Shown here: positions 45,406 through 57,641 of the stretch, in pieces | Layout of the letters: every line of letters starts with the position of its first letter | Position numbering within the stretch: the first letter of the stretch is position 1 | Notes under the pieces: model-generated | The model's database searches: none | Told to the model about the DNA's origin: nothing | The model's input: the letters and a program-made list of their open reading frames with translations, nothing else | Made by a program: the position numbers and the translations under genes | Assembly: GCA_024516155.1 (NCBI GenBank) | Contig: JAJJXM010000050.1 | Location: 186,001-250,000, forward strand | From: Pyronema omphalodes | Lineage: Eukaryota > Ascomycota > Pezizomycetes > Pezizales > Pyronemataceae | Direction of reading: 5' to 3' | Length of the DNA stretch: 64,000 nt

Positions 45406-48168
45406 ATGACTTCCCGCCAAAATTCCGTCTGGTTTCCCGACCTCCCCCGCTCCTCGGCGGGGCGCTCAAGCCTCGCCCCTCCCGTCCGAGACCGAGACGA
45501 AACCCCCGCCGCAACGCAACTTTCCGAAGAATCCGACGACAGCGAAGACATAATCATGGCACTTGACCAAAAAGGAAAAATTGGCTGCTGCTACTATACC
45601 TACTCTGACCGCACCCTGTCGTTTGTAGAAGATATCTCCATGCCTACCGAGGAAATTATCGATGTTCTGAAATTCCAGATCAAGCCCACTACCCTGTTGA
45701 TACCTTCTCGTTTAGGTGATCTTGAACCTACTACTGATGAGGGGAGACAATATCGTGTGCTGGTAAGACCGGCGGGAGAGTTCTCGTATGATACGGCGAA
45801 AAAGAAACTTCTGGCGCTGCAGATTGGTGGCGATGATGGTCCGGGGATAAATATGCCGGGGGACTTGCATGATCTTTCTAGTGACACCGGGTCAAGAGGG
45901 AGATTATTTAAGCTGGCGAGTTGGATTAATATTGAGAGTAGAGTCACAGTGGGGTGTGCTGGTGCGGTACTGGCGTATTTACAGAGGAAAAAAGCGATTG
46001 AGCAGGGGGATGGAGCAGGGGATAGGGTGGAGGTAGCGGCGATTGAGATGGTCAGTTTGACGGATGTTATGCTTGTTAATGCGGATACGATTTGTAGTCT
46101 GCAGGTATTTGAGAGTGAGGCGCATCCAAGTGGATATATGGCTGGTGCTGGGAAGGGAGGGAAGGAGGGATTAAGTTTGTTTGGTAAGTGGCTTCGTTGA
46201 TATTTATGGGAAGCTCATGGCTGATCTGATTGCGGATAGGAATTATGAATATGACACGCACTCCGCTGGGTCAGAGAATGCTGAAGCAGTGGTTTCTGAG
46301 ACCATCTCTATCAATTGATGTCATCAATGAACGCCAAGAGAGCGTTGCGGTTCTTCTCAGGCCCGAAAATAACCATGTTCTTCAGAATATGGCAAAGAGT
46401 TTAAAGATGATTAAAAACGTTCCTAAGATTCTGGGCCAGCTGAAGAGAGGAAAAGCCGGTGCACAGAGAGGAGGTGAATGGAGTGCTCTGTTGAGCTTTG
46501 TTTTGCATGCTCTGAAGATTCGGGCCGCAATACAAGAGCTTGTTGGAAGTAACCGCGTGCCAATTGTGAAGAAGGTCAGCTATTTCCCATCTCGTTCACA
46601 AACTAAGATTGACAAAAAATAGATTATGGACACCTTTCCCGTCACCTACCTCCAGGACATAGGCCAAATGATCATGAACACCATCGATTTTGTAGAGTCA
46701 GAAGCAGCAAACAGAGTCGTTGTCAAGTCCGGTGTCGACGCAGAGCTCGACGAGATGCGACAAAAGTATGACGGTATCGGTGACATGCTTTCTGAAGTCG
46801 CACGGCAGATTACCGAGTTGGCTGCTGTGCCGGAAAACATTGCAGCTGTTCTCAACGTTATATACTTCCCCCAGATAGGCTATTTAACAACCGTACCAGC
46901 AATTCCGAGGGGACAGGGTGATTCTCATTCAGTTGTCACAGATGCATCTAGTGAAGAGATACAGCCGGCATTTGTGGGAGAGGATTGGGAATACCAGTTC
47001 TGTACGGCGACGACGTTTTATTACAAGAACCCACAGATGAGGGATATGGATGATTATTTCGGAGATGTTTATGGCGCAATTGGAGGTATTTATTCTCTTT
47101 CAAATTCATAGCTCTTGATGCTGACTGTCTTTAGAACGCGAGATTGAGATCATCCATGAGCTACAAGTCAGGGTTCTTGAACATGAAAAATCACTCCCTG
47201 ACTGTGTCCGCGTCTGCTCTGAACTTGACTGTCTCATGGCCCTCGCCGAATCCGCTGCACGATATAAATACGTCCGTCCCACCATGACCGAAGGACCAAT
47301 CCTCGAAATCGTTGGTGGTCGCCATCCTCTGCAGGAACTCTGTGTCCCCTCGTATATCGAAAACCCTGGCCACATTTATGGTGGCACTCACGAAGGCCCC
47401 AGTATGATTCTTCTCACCGGTCCCAATTACTCCGGCAAAAGCGTTTACCTAAAGCAAACCGCTATCATCACCTACTTGGCCCATATAGGTTCCTTCGTCC
47501 CCGCAACCTCCGCTACAGTCGGCATCACAGACAAAATCCTAACCCGAATCAATACCCGTGAATCCGTCTCTAAAATCCAATCCGCTTTCGCAATTGACCT
47601 TCAACAAGTATCTATCGCCCTCCGTATGCTAACCGAGAAGTCACTTATCATCATCGACGAATTCGGCAAAGGCACCGATATCTTATCCGGTGCAGGTCTA
47701 GCAGCGTCATTATTTGAATACCTTCTTAACCGCCCCAATCCTCCAAGAGTAGTAGCGGCTACGCACTTTCATGAGATATTTGAAAACGGATTCTTGAAAG
47801 ATAATCCAAAGCTTTGGTGTGGGCATATGCGAATTATGCTGGATCCTAATGCACAGCAAGTTGAGAGTCAAATTACATACCTTTATAAGTTGGAGGAAGG
47901 AAGGAGTATGAGTTCCTTTGGAACGGTGTGTGCTGCGTTGAATGGAGTTGAGGACTCTGTGGTGGCCAGGGCAGATGAGTTGCTGTTGCTACAAGCGAAG
48001 GGAGAGGATTTAGTGGCGGCTTGTGCCGAGGGACAGGGAGATGAGGAGGAGGTTAAGGCGGCTGAGGAGGTGGCAAAGAGGTTCTTGACTGTGCCGTGGG
48101 ATGAGGTGGGAGAGGCGGAGGTAAGGGAGTGGCTGGGAAGAGTACTAGAGGGGATGCCGGAGTTTTAA
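45406..48168 (+). CDS. MSH5: Meiotic MutS homologue MSH5
   Basis: Four exons (45406-46183, 46240-46574, 46623-47085, 47135-48168) give 869 residues. An early block, IIMALDQKGKIGCCYYTYSD followed by LSFVED, fits the MSH5 connector better than MSH4. The core and clamp regions (GIMNMTRTPLGQRMLKQWFL; VKKIMDTFPVTYLQDIGQMI; VDAELDEMRQKYDGIGD) lead to the ATPase: Walker A GPNYSGKS, VGSFVP-type loop GSFVPATSATVGITDKILTR, signature SIQSAFAIDLQQVS region, and Walker B LIIIDEFGKGTD. There is no mismatch-recognition domain I. MSH4-MSH5 stabilises crossover intermediates in meiosis. Introns are 56, 48 and 49 nt. An alternative start is the M of IIMALDQ near residue 51. Confidence 0.93.
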
Positions 48169-48900
48169 TGGCGCACCGAGACTGAAATAATTCATTGCAA
48201 ATAAGGTATTCTAGGGGCATATATCGATATGATATCATAACATCCAAGTTGAAGCATAGACCGAATATGTCGGTTTATGGCAAATAACATAATACATAAT
48301 ATTGAATGAATATATGTATGTATGTATATATCAACTTTATGTATATAGAACTTCTTAACTACGTCGCTTGAACCGTTTCAGGATACATCAATCACGCCTG
48401 CCCATAAATCAAATTTAACCTCATATTTAGTGTTAACAGTACTACTCTGAACAACATAGCACGGTATGGTTAGAATATAGATGTTGGTATTCATGCAGAA
48501 AGCCGCCAAAGAATGTCAGCACTTACGGAGGTTTGGATCACCCGCCATCAAATGCGTCGATAAACTTGGTATGACCGTTGAAGAATCGATAGAAAATTAT
48601 GACAGCACTGTCACGGCATTGTATTCCTTTCTGAATCGTCATGAAATCGTCTGTCTTTTGTAATCCTGATTTATCTCTAAACATCATCCTCCGGCTCTGG
48701 TGCTGAGCTCTGGGTATTGCTATTTTATTATCCCTTTACCCAATATTTACCCGTCCTTATCGCAATATAAACATCGTAATGTATCCATGTACCATAGATA
48801 TTACAATACTTCTTCTTTGATACATCACTCATTCTCTATCTCTTAACCAACTCATTTTTTGTCATTTGTATTTTACTTACTCACTTCACTCACAACCACC
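48169..48900. other. AT-rich intergenic region downstream of MSH5
   Basis: About 730 bases; no supported gene. Confidence 0.5.
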
Positions 48901-49001
48901 GCCCAAATGGTCTAGTGGTATGATTCTCGCTTCGGGTTAAACCCAGTTACTGAGTAACTCTGATATGTGGGAGGTCCCCGGTTCAAACCCGGGTTTGGGC
49001 C
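48901..49001 (+). tRNA. tRNA-Pro (CGG) with 29-nt intron, copy 2
   Basis: A 101-nt gene with the same mature sequence as the copy at 37009. Anticodon CGG; intron about 48937-48965; terminator CCTCTTTTTG follows. Canonical T loop TTCAAAC. Confidence 0.94.
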
Positions 49002-51810
49002 CTCTTTTTGCTGATTTCACTGTTGACGGATAATAGGATGGATGGAAGGTGGAAGAGATGATGATGACTTGTTCTTTTGGCTGGCGCTTCGTGGTGGGTG
49101 GGTGGGTTAGCGTATCGCTTGTTAGCGTGGTTGTGGCATGGCGTTGCAAGCTGCGCGGGTGGTTTGGCTGAAAAATATTTGTATCACAACCTTTTTAGGG
49201 GTAATTTACGGGAACGTCAACATCGTCGTAGTAGTTTATATCGATGGCTCCTTATCATACATACGGAAATTCTCTGTAATTATACCATATAAATTCAAAT
49301 ACCTATCTATCAATCTACCTCTCAAAACCGACAAAAAAACCCGACAAGCAACAATCAAAAAAACATGCTCAAATTCCAAGCACCTTTCCATCCCCTCTAA
49401 CTAACCAATCCCCCAACCACGTAACCCCCCATCACTACTACTATCACTATCACTATCACTATCACTGTCATACCCTCTATCTGCCATCTTTGTATTGCTA
49501 TACTGTCTAGACGTCCACATGGTACTAATAGGTCCTTGAGGTCTCTGGTTCTGTGGGTTTGCGGCGGGACATCGACAGGGCCAGGAGTAGAGTCCTGGGT
49601 TATGGGAGATGCGCTCGAAGGTTGGGTTCACGGCTTCGGGGGGTTGGTGGGTGGTAGTGCTGCTGGTGGTGGTTGGATGACGGATTTGAGATTGGTAGAG
49701 GAGGTCGGGGGAGATACGACACATTGTGATGGTGGTGGGGGTGTTTGGAAGTGGGAAGGCTTGATTTGTGGGATTGGGATAAGAATAGTGGTTCTAGTGT
49801 TATGAGGGAGAAGCTTTTGTAGGTACATCAGGCAAGGTTATATGATTAGGGACGGGTTGATGGGGGTGGTTCATCTTGGTCTATCGATGGATTATTTATA
49901 GATGAACTATGAATTAGAAATCATGATGTATCACTTATCATCAGTGATCATGACTATGCCAATTATCGGCTTTCGAAAGGAAGAAGTTGATTTGATAGGT
50001 TTCTTATGCTTGTAGTTTTATGTCCGCTAAACATCTTGAGTGATATGGCGTGGGCCATCATGTCTGGACTGTTGCAAAATCTCAAAAATTCAACTGATAT
50101 CCCGTCTCGGGTCCACCAAGTGTCAATTTCATCTCTCTCGTGATGGTGGTGCTGGCAAAAAGCTTAGATGGTCGTTATGGGCTGCTGTTACCCTGTTGTT
50201 TCCTACACATGGTCTTACGTAGATTTTTTATTCAAGGTCTACCACTAGAAAAAATGATCATAACATAAACCTGGAGTTCCGTATTTGTTATAACTGGATT
50301 ACCGGAGTAGCACATTTTTCTGCCAGTGCTCCGGTCTCCATCAATGCCTTCATACTCCTTCTATATATTTCCTCACATCATTCAAGATAGGCAAACCATC
50401 CCCATTTCTTCATATCAAAAGCAGAAAGTCCGCATTAAAATACTCCTCTTTTTGTATACTTCGTCAGATTTCAGTCTTACTCAAGCTCATCTTGCACAGA
50501 AGAAGGACCCCATTCCATGTTGATGGATCATCGATAGGATCAGTCATTCCGGCCTCTGTAAACTTTCCAGTAGTTCAAAAAGTTGGATAGAAGTAGGAAG
50601 GGGGAAAATAGTTCTAAGACTGATAGGTTGCTGATGTATCCGGTAGTAAATATATGTGTACGACAGAGCGAATAGCGTCGGTGGTTAAAAAGGTATACTA
50701 TGGGGGGCCTTGAATACTTGTAGAGCGTATTCTCTTGCTTTGTGAGGATTTTTTGCGAAGATTTGTCGTAGTTACTTCGCCGAGCCTACGGATAGAAGGA
50801 GGATGTGGTGATATGAGTAACGGATACCTACAGGTCTGCATTATGTTGGATCAGGGATCAGACGGAGTCCGGAAGCTACACTTTGTAACAGGGCTTAGCG
50901 AGCCCTATGCTATGTAAATCATATTGACCTGCCATATGTAGTACACACAACAATAACAGAGGATGAAGACTGATAAAAAGAAGGTGATAATATAAGATTT
51001 AGCTCCGACGAGCACGCTGCCATAGAATCTCGGAAAATTTTACAAATTTTTATGAGCTGTGGTTATGTAGCGTAGTCAGACGGATAAAGATAGCCTTAAC
51101 TTTACCCAAGGGTTACAGTGTGAGAGTCGGTACACCCTCGCTTGTCCAACGAAGTTCTACATAGATGGAGGGCTAATGGTTGTGTACTATCTTAAAATTT
51201 AAGATTTAAGATTTTCATGCTTAAACCTACATTCAACCGAAGAGCTTCTCTCAAAGCCCTGATTAAATCGCAAAACCACATACATCCATACATCTATACA
51301 TACGCTATAGAAAACAGCCTCAAACAAGGTCCGTGTCAAAAACCCTTAGCCTAGATGTGAACCAAGAACCCGGTACCGAAGACCACTAGAGATCGGGTAC
51401 GTATGTAAAGACAGGGTTAAAGTCGATCGCCAGAAATTATACACGATTACATAGGCCTTTTTTAAGGCGTGTGTGTTCTGAGACATCCACACATTTTATA
51501 CATGTTTCCTTTTTTGCGCGCCTGTGCACAGCTATCGTGGAAGCGATGTTATAAATCAAACCAATCATAGCTGAGGAAACCGGCGACGAAAGTAAGAAGG
51601 AAGGACGAAAAGGCTGTGGAGAAGAAGTAATGAGCCCGTAAGCGGTTAGAAATTGTATCTCGTGATAGCATTATCTTCTCCCCCTGATATGTCAGATAGA
51701 TCTTGTTTCATCATCCCCCACACTAACAGCAAAATGATATCCTCTCCCTTTCTCATTCTCCACCTCTTCCATTCTCCCCTCGAACCCTAAATCGATCTTC
51801 ACTTCTAGCA
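49002..51810. other. Long intergenic region
   Basis: About 2.8 kb. A CACTAT hexamer repeat lies near 49437-49468. Short frames are present (for example a Pro/Ser/Asp-rich one on the minus strand at 49401-49724) but none has conserved features, splice support or plausible composition. Confidence 0.5.
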
Positions 51811-52776
51811 ATGCCGCTCTCAGTAACATCCCTCAACGGCGACTCTACCTTCCTCCTAACCTTCGCTCCATCGTCAAAAAATGGCGCACCTATCACCATC
51901 CTCCTCGACCCATGACTTCACACCGCAGCACCCATAATACACCCCCGATTCGCTTCCCAATCCCTCATCACAGTTCCAGTCATACCCTCCCTCAACTCAC
52001 TCGCCAATGCAAAGGCGAAGTCAGCGGAGTCAGCGGAGCCAGCGGAGTTGCAGTCAGAAGAGTACAAATCCTTCCCCGACGCCATAATCCTCTCCCAAAG
52101 CGACAGCGACCACTGCAACTCCGCAACTCTGAGCGAATACCCCTGGTCATCAACCTCAACCGCCGTAATCTGCAGCCTCAAATCCGCCACACGTATACGC
52201 TCCTGGCGGTGGTGGCGCGAAGGAGGACATGACAGACGACTACGAATCCTGCAGCCAAAAAAGCCATTAATTTTAAACAAAACCGGGTTTACAGCAGCCG
52301 GAGAAACCAGAAGTGGGGAAAGTAAATTAGAAGTACAGCTTCTGGAACCGAAATATCCCTGGCAGATCCCGAGTGTTCATTCGGCTATTGCTATTACTTT
52401 TTCTTCCTATGAGGAAATTATTCGGGTGCTGTTTTCTCCGCATGGATCGCCGTGGGGTTGTGTTAAATCTTGGGTTGGGAATAAGAAGTTGGATTTGCTG
52501 CTCTGGCCGTGGAATCATGTGCATACTCCGTGGTGGTTAGGTGGAGAGGTAGGGGCAGGCTTTGAACGTGGGAGGAAAGTTTGTGAGGCCACGGAGATGT
52601 CGCATTGGATAGCGAGTCATGACGATGAGAAAGAGGTTTCGGGGTGGGTCACCAGGTGGATGGTGAGGCGGTCTTGGGGTGAGGAGAGGGTCAGGGAGCA
52701 ATTAGGGGAGGGGGTGGGGCTATGGAGGTTGAAGGCAGGGCAGGTAATGACGGTGGGAGATACAAAGATACAGTAA
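51811..52776 (+). pseudogene. Metallo-beta-lactamase-like protein gene with an in-frame TGA at codon 35
   Basis: From ATG 51811 the frame reads PLSVTSLNGDSTFLLTFAPS and ITILLDP, then TGA at 51913-51915, then stays open to 52776 (322 codons in total). Fungal relatives have a 'ILVDPWL' block here, so the TGA sits where tryptophan is expected. Downstream features are DAIILSQSDSDHCNSATL (the HxxxDH-type metal motif of this fungal subfamily, with SDSDH), PKYPWQIPSVHSAIAITFSS, SPHGSPWG and LLLWPWNHVHTPWWLGG. Apart from the stop the frame is undamaged. The stop is followed by C (TGA-C), a context that can be leaky. I favour a recent nonsense change; readthrough or a sequencing error are alternatives. 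Confidence 0.68.
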
Positions 52777-54332
52777 CGATAGAGTAGCTACATACATAGT
52801 GACAAGAGAGGATGTGGTCTGTTCCGGCCTACGGCCGGTCCATTTGGTTGCCACCACAACGCCAACTGTTGGTACACAACTCCAACTATTGATAAACTGG
52901 TTACTCGTGCCTAAATATATATGATGTGATCTTGAGAATATGAAACTCGCCTATGATTCCCGCAAGAGCAGCCTGGGATAAACAATATTCCTAGTGCTGC
53001 AGTTAATGTTATCCTGTGACAGCAATATTCTGACATGTTTCCTCTGCCTGACCCTTCACAGATATGTGCTGGAACACAAAGTTCATTGGGGCAAGCAGAA
53101 GATATTTTCTTGCCGATTTTTTTGGAGGATTTGTCGAGTAATTTCACCTCTACAATATATCATGGGTTATAACATCAGGATAATAACTCTCGAATTCTTG
53201 ACCAGCCACTACTTCTGTATTGAGAGGTTTCTACACCATCACCAGTTTTTTCGATTTGATTTCAATTTCTTGGGACCTGCCAAACTCAATGTTATGACAT
53301 AATATGGTGCAGTTTTGATATATATCGGAGGCTCTAACTTTTACCCCAGGATCTCGCTGGGAATCGTCCCAGAGCGTACATGATATCTTGGGCCCAGGGC
53401 CTGTTGTCACCCTTATTCCGTATGCTGGTTTTACTTCTCGTCTGTACATTTGGAGCCCTGTTTGCTCTTTTTCCACTGGCCTTGGCCTCTCTGAACTCGC
53501 CTGTCTCCTCTCTCCTCACTGAACTGGTCTTCTACTTCTCACCTGGCCTCTGTCTTTAACGCTACCATATTGTCTCTACTCCTTTTCTGCCCTTCTTTTC
53601 ACTCGTGTTATTTCTTCTTCAGCTTTTACATCACAGTTCATCTTTCTCACTTTGCTAATCCTTCCGCCATTTATATGTACATATGTGTCTGTGTTTCATG
53701 TTTGTTTTTTATTTTTTCTTTTTCGCATTGTGCAGCATTAACTTTCATGTTGATTCAGAAAGACTTTATTCACATTCTAAGAATCAATCAGTGCTCCTCA
53801 GCCTATTCTAATTCTTTCCGAGTCATTCCTTGATATCCTCGTGATGTTTCTGAAGCTCAGATCAGTCTCAGTAATGACAAAATCCTCCTTGGGAGGCTTT
53901 TCAAAACGTTCTCTGCTTCCTTCCACTGTTTTTTTCGCCTTGAGCTTATTCAAATCCGCTTTATATATCTCCTCACACAGTGTGTCAAGATTCTCCTCAA
54001 TATAACCACAGTTGCTTAACTTCATCTAATAGCATCTTGTCGACTATATCTGCAGCAGGCGGCGGTCACAGTCGTCGGTGTCGGTATATTTTATCCGGCC
54101 AACCATTAACAGCTGAATTGCATCACAAATTGTATCAAAGGTGCGAAGTGCTTTGGGATTGGAAAGGCGAATAACAACCGAGGCCAAGCAGCCAGGTGAG
54201 CAGTCTTATATGTTTCCCATCGAATCTATTCCGGTTGCAACGGTTACCGGTTTTACCATCCAGCCATGTATTGCCGAAGCTTTTGTATTGCCGCCCGACA
54301 GCCAGAGGAGTTCCCGGGTAAATTGGTCTGAA
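52777..54332. other. Intergenic region before the second hAT-type element
   Basis: About 1.5 kb, C/T-rich near 53500-53760; no gene supported. Confidence 0.5.
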
Positions 54333-54340
54333 ATTACGTC

Positions 54341-55276
54341 CAGAGTTCGGCACAGTCCGTCCGGTCCCGTCCTGGCTTTGGACGGGACCGGACCGTTACT
54401 CGCGGTCCCGTCCTGAAGTAGGACCAGGACCGGCCGTCCTGGAGGCACCATGGACGGGACGGACCGCGGGTGACCGTGGGTGACCACGACTAGCGTCACA
54501 ACTGGTCACTCGAAACCCGCAGTTTTTTTACTACGGCTCATGTTGTTTTCCTTAGATAATTCTGATGCATTGCACGAATTAAAGTCACCTATATGGAGTT
54601 GCTTGCAAACAAAGAAAAACTATACTGATGCATAAGAATGCTCCTTCTCCCGCCACTAAAATGCGTCCTTCCCCATCCTTCTCGAATGAACACAACTCTT
54701 GAGAGGACAGGCAGGGTGTTCTGCTCCTAGTCGGAACAGGTGTAGAGAACGCCGATAAGAAAATTGGCATATTTCTGCTCCTCTGGGAATTGAGTGACGC
54801 CTGTTGGTGTTCAACTTACACGGCAATGAAAGAAGTGGAAAATTCTTGCATGTAGAAGATAGAAAGGTAGAAGATGGAGTGTGAAGAATACAGGAAACAT
54901 TTATAGCGGGATCGTACTTCATTAGGAAACAAAAATAATACCATAGGCAGTGAAACTATTGCTGGTTAGAGCGTGCACCTGCAGTACAATGTAAAGGTTT
55001 TACTGAAGTTCAGCATGAAGGGTTTATCTACTGCAGTGCTGAAAACGTCGCTGCTGCGGCCCATAGCATCTGGCAAACTTGAACCAAACGGCCCCCTGCA
55101 CACTAGCGCACCCAAAGACCACGGTCCTGCCGTCACCCGCCGTCCCGTCCGGTCTTTTGAGTTTGCGGACGGGACCGGACCACCTAGTGGCCGTCCGTCC
55201 AGGAAGGTGGACGGGACGGGACCACCAGCGTGGTCCCGTCCGGTCCGCCGTCCTGGACGGACCGTGCCGAACTCTG
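54341..55276. mobile_element. hAT-type non-autonomous element, 936 bp
   Basis: The ends read CAGAGTTCGGCACAGTCCGT at the left and the reverse complement at the right with one mismatch. A perfect 8-bp direct repeat ATTACGTC flanks it (54333-54340 and 55277-55284). Subterminal zones of about 150 bp at both ends are GC-rich and packed with GGACGGGACCGG / CCGGTCCCGTCC motifs in both orientations. The interior is AT-rich and shows no transposase frame. TSD length and CAG ends indicate the hAT superfamily, but the TIR differs from the element at 14007. Confidence 0.85.
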
Positions 55277-55284
55277 ATTACGTC

Positions 55285-55563
55285 ATCATAGATTTTAATA
55301 ATAACGCTATACCGTATCTGGTAAAGGACTAAAATATACCTGCTTTATATAGTATAAAAAAAAGATTGTAAATTCGGAATTCGGACTAACTGATGAAATA
55401 CGTCACTACAACCTCTAATTTCTAACGCTATGCTATTTGAGGTGAATACTAAAACATCTGCTTATAGTATTCTGAGATGTGATTTTTGAGGGGGGAATCA
55501 CTCGAGGTCCTGGTGTGGGGGTTGACGCGTGAACAGGGATGTGAGAAGAAGCGGCAAAAATAA
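55285..55563. other. Intergenic region between the hAT-type element and tRNA-Val copy 3
   Basis: AT-rich, no gene. The last 45 bases match the 3' flank of tRNA-Val copy 2. Confidence 0.5.
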
Positions 55564-55637
55564 TGATTTCACCCAGGCTCGATCTGGGGACCTTCAGTGT
55601 GTTAGACTGATGTGATAACCAACTACACCATGAAACC
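55564..55637 (-). tRNA. tRNA-Val (AAC), copy 3 of 3, unusual T-loop
   Basis: Identical cloverleaf to copies at 5552 and 9272, including T loop ATCGAGC. The 3' flank (CATCCCTGTTCACGCGTCAA, read on the minus strand) continues to match copy 2 after the tRNA end. Confidence 0.7.
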
Positions 55638-55967
55638 ATTGAATGTGAGAGGATAAACATTTACTGGTACATAATTATTATTAATTTGACGTAAATTATG
55701 CTTCTCTGTCGAAATGTATCATCGCGTTTTGTAGACAGATTGGCCCGACAAAGGCGCGCCTAAAATTCTGCAACGGCTACTGTCAGGTTAGGAGTTGTAT
55801 ACTACTCTTCGTGCGGTCCTGTGTGACTACGAGATTCGTTTAATCAATTCAGTTAGGAGAAGGATTTGTTCCAGCTCATGTTTTTCTAAATACCATATGC
55901 ATTGTAATTTTGTGAACAATGAAATAACAGACTAGTATTTAGCTAATCATTCGGACCCTGTCGCTGA

Positions 55968-57641
55968 CTATGCCTTAATAATCTCCTCCACTCTCTTCAT
56001 AGCCCCCAATGTCATCTCCTCCTCTAATCTCCTTCCGATAATCTGCAACTCCACCTTATGTCCCTTCATATTCTCGTGGTCATCTATTCTCATTAGCCAT
56101 CATCCCATACGATCATTAGTCCTATTCCGGCGGCACTTACAAAGGTTATAATTCCACTCATCCAGCCAGTTCCTCGGCTTATATTCCTTCCACTCCTGGG
56201 TAGGTTTATCCTCCTCCCTAACCTCATCCACACACATAGTTCCCGCAGGATAATCCATAACATTCCAAAACTTGGTGTATCCAATCCACCTAAAGCACCT
56301 ATGAGGGGCAGCGGTATGTGCAGTAACCGGACTCAAAATAAAGTCGATTCCAGCATCATTCCACTTCTTAAGATACTTCTGTCTCAAATCCCATTTCTCC
56401 TTGTTGACTTGCCAGTATTCATAAACACTCAACGCAGGGGCTTTTTCTACCAACATCTTGATCCGGGGTAGATATGGCTCTCCGGAAGCTTCGATTGCTC
56501 GGCGGATATCTTCTCCTCCGTCGACACGGTAGTATTCATCCATGATATCTACTCCCTGCTTGATGTACTGTCCATCCCACTCGACAATCTCATGGCCCGC
56601 AGCACGAAGCTTCTCTACCGCCGCATCTAGGGCGCGGGCAATCGGTGGGTGAGGGCGAACAACACCATCATCTCTTAGCACTCCAATCCGTAGCTTCCTT
56701 CCAAAGACGCTCTGGAATCTATCCTCTCTCCAGGTAATTGGTGGGCATCTAGGGTCGTGATGAGACATATCCAAGCTCAACACCGCCTTCATAGCCGTCA
56801 CAACTCCACCAACAGTAGTCGACATAGGTCCAACCGCACTAGGAACATGTTCCTGCCCATCTGTTGAAACCTCCACATTTGCATATGGCAGTCTACTAGA
56901 AGTAGGTTTGAACCCCACCATTCCAGTCATGGAAGAAGGAATACGGACTGAACCACCGATATCGGTTCCCCAACCTAATGGACTGCCACCCATCAATAAC
57001 AACACAGCTTCTCCTCCGGTGGATCCTCCGGGTGTGTATTTTCTGTTCCGTGGGTTGGTGGTAAGCCCGAACATAGGACTTTCGGTCTCGCACCACATGA
57101 TGGATTGAGGAAGAGTAGTTTTGGCGATTATGATAGCGCCTAGGGATTCTAGGATATCTACGATAGCGGATTGATCGGTGGCTGGTTTTCCGGCAAGGGA
57201 GACGTAGGAGATTGTAGTGTCGAGACCGGTGACCTTAAACTGGTCTTTCATAGTGACGGGGAGTCCGTGGAGAGGACCAATGGGTCCATTTTTGAGGCGG
57301 TAGGCATCGAGTTCTGCGGCGCGGGCAATGGCGGCGTCGAAGTTGGGTTCTGTGATGGCGTTGCAGAGTTGGTGTGCGATGGCTGCGTTGGTGATGTAGA
57401 GTTTTGTAATCTCGGTGGCGGAGATCTTGCCGCTGCGAAGAAGGGAGAGAGTATGGTCGAGTTCTCCTTCTACCAGCTGAAGCTGGGAGGGGGTGAGAAG
57501 GGACTTGACGAAGGCGCTGACGTCTACGACATCTTCGGAGGGGAGCTTTTCGAGGATTCCGGCGGGGAGGTGGGCGTCGATAGCGGCTTTGGTGGCGGCG
57601 CGCTTCTTCTCAACTACTTGTTGCCAGTTCAGAGCGGTCAT
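55968..57641 (-). CDS. Amidase-signature family protein (fungal acetamidase type)
   Basis: Two exons on the minus strand (57641-56141, 56083-55968) give 538 residues. The Ser-cisSer-Lys triad is in place: Lys in LPVTMKDQF, the cis-Ser region in GGSTGGEAVL, and the nucleophile Ser in TDIGGSVRIPSS. Flanking blocks include LHGLPVTMKD, GAIIIAKTTLPQSIMWCETE and GFKPTSSRLPY. The C-terminus needs the 57-nt intron: LDEWNYNL joins YDHENMKGHKVELQIIGRRL, the usual fungal amidase ending. Such enzymes hydrolyse amides to acids and ammonia; the exact substrate cannot be read. It is probably cytosolic as no signal peptide is seen. The gene is divergent to the one at 58514. Confidence 0.92.

Noticed and set aside
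49401..49724. 107-codon Pro/Ser/Asp-rich frame on the minus strand ending in an Asp-Ser repeat
   Set aside because: The Asp-Ser part is a CACTAT hexamer microsatellite and the rest has no recognisable feature; a small gene cannot be excluded.
54973..55332. 119-codon Pro/Arg/Gly-rich frame at the right end of the second hAT-type element
   Set aside because: It is explained by the GC-rich inverted subterminal repeats of the element.
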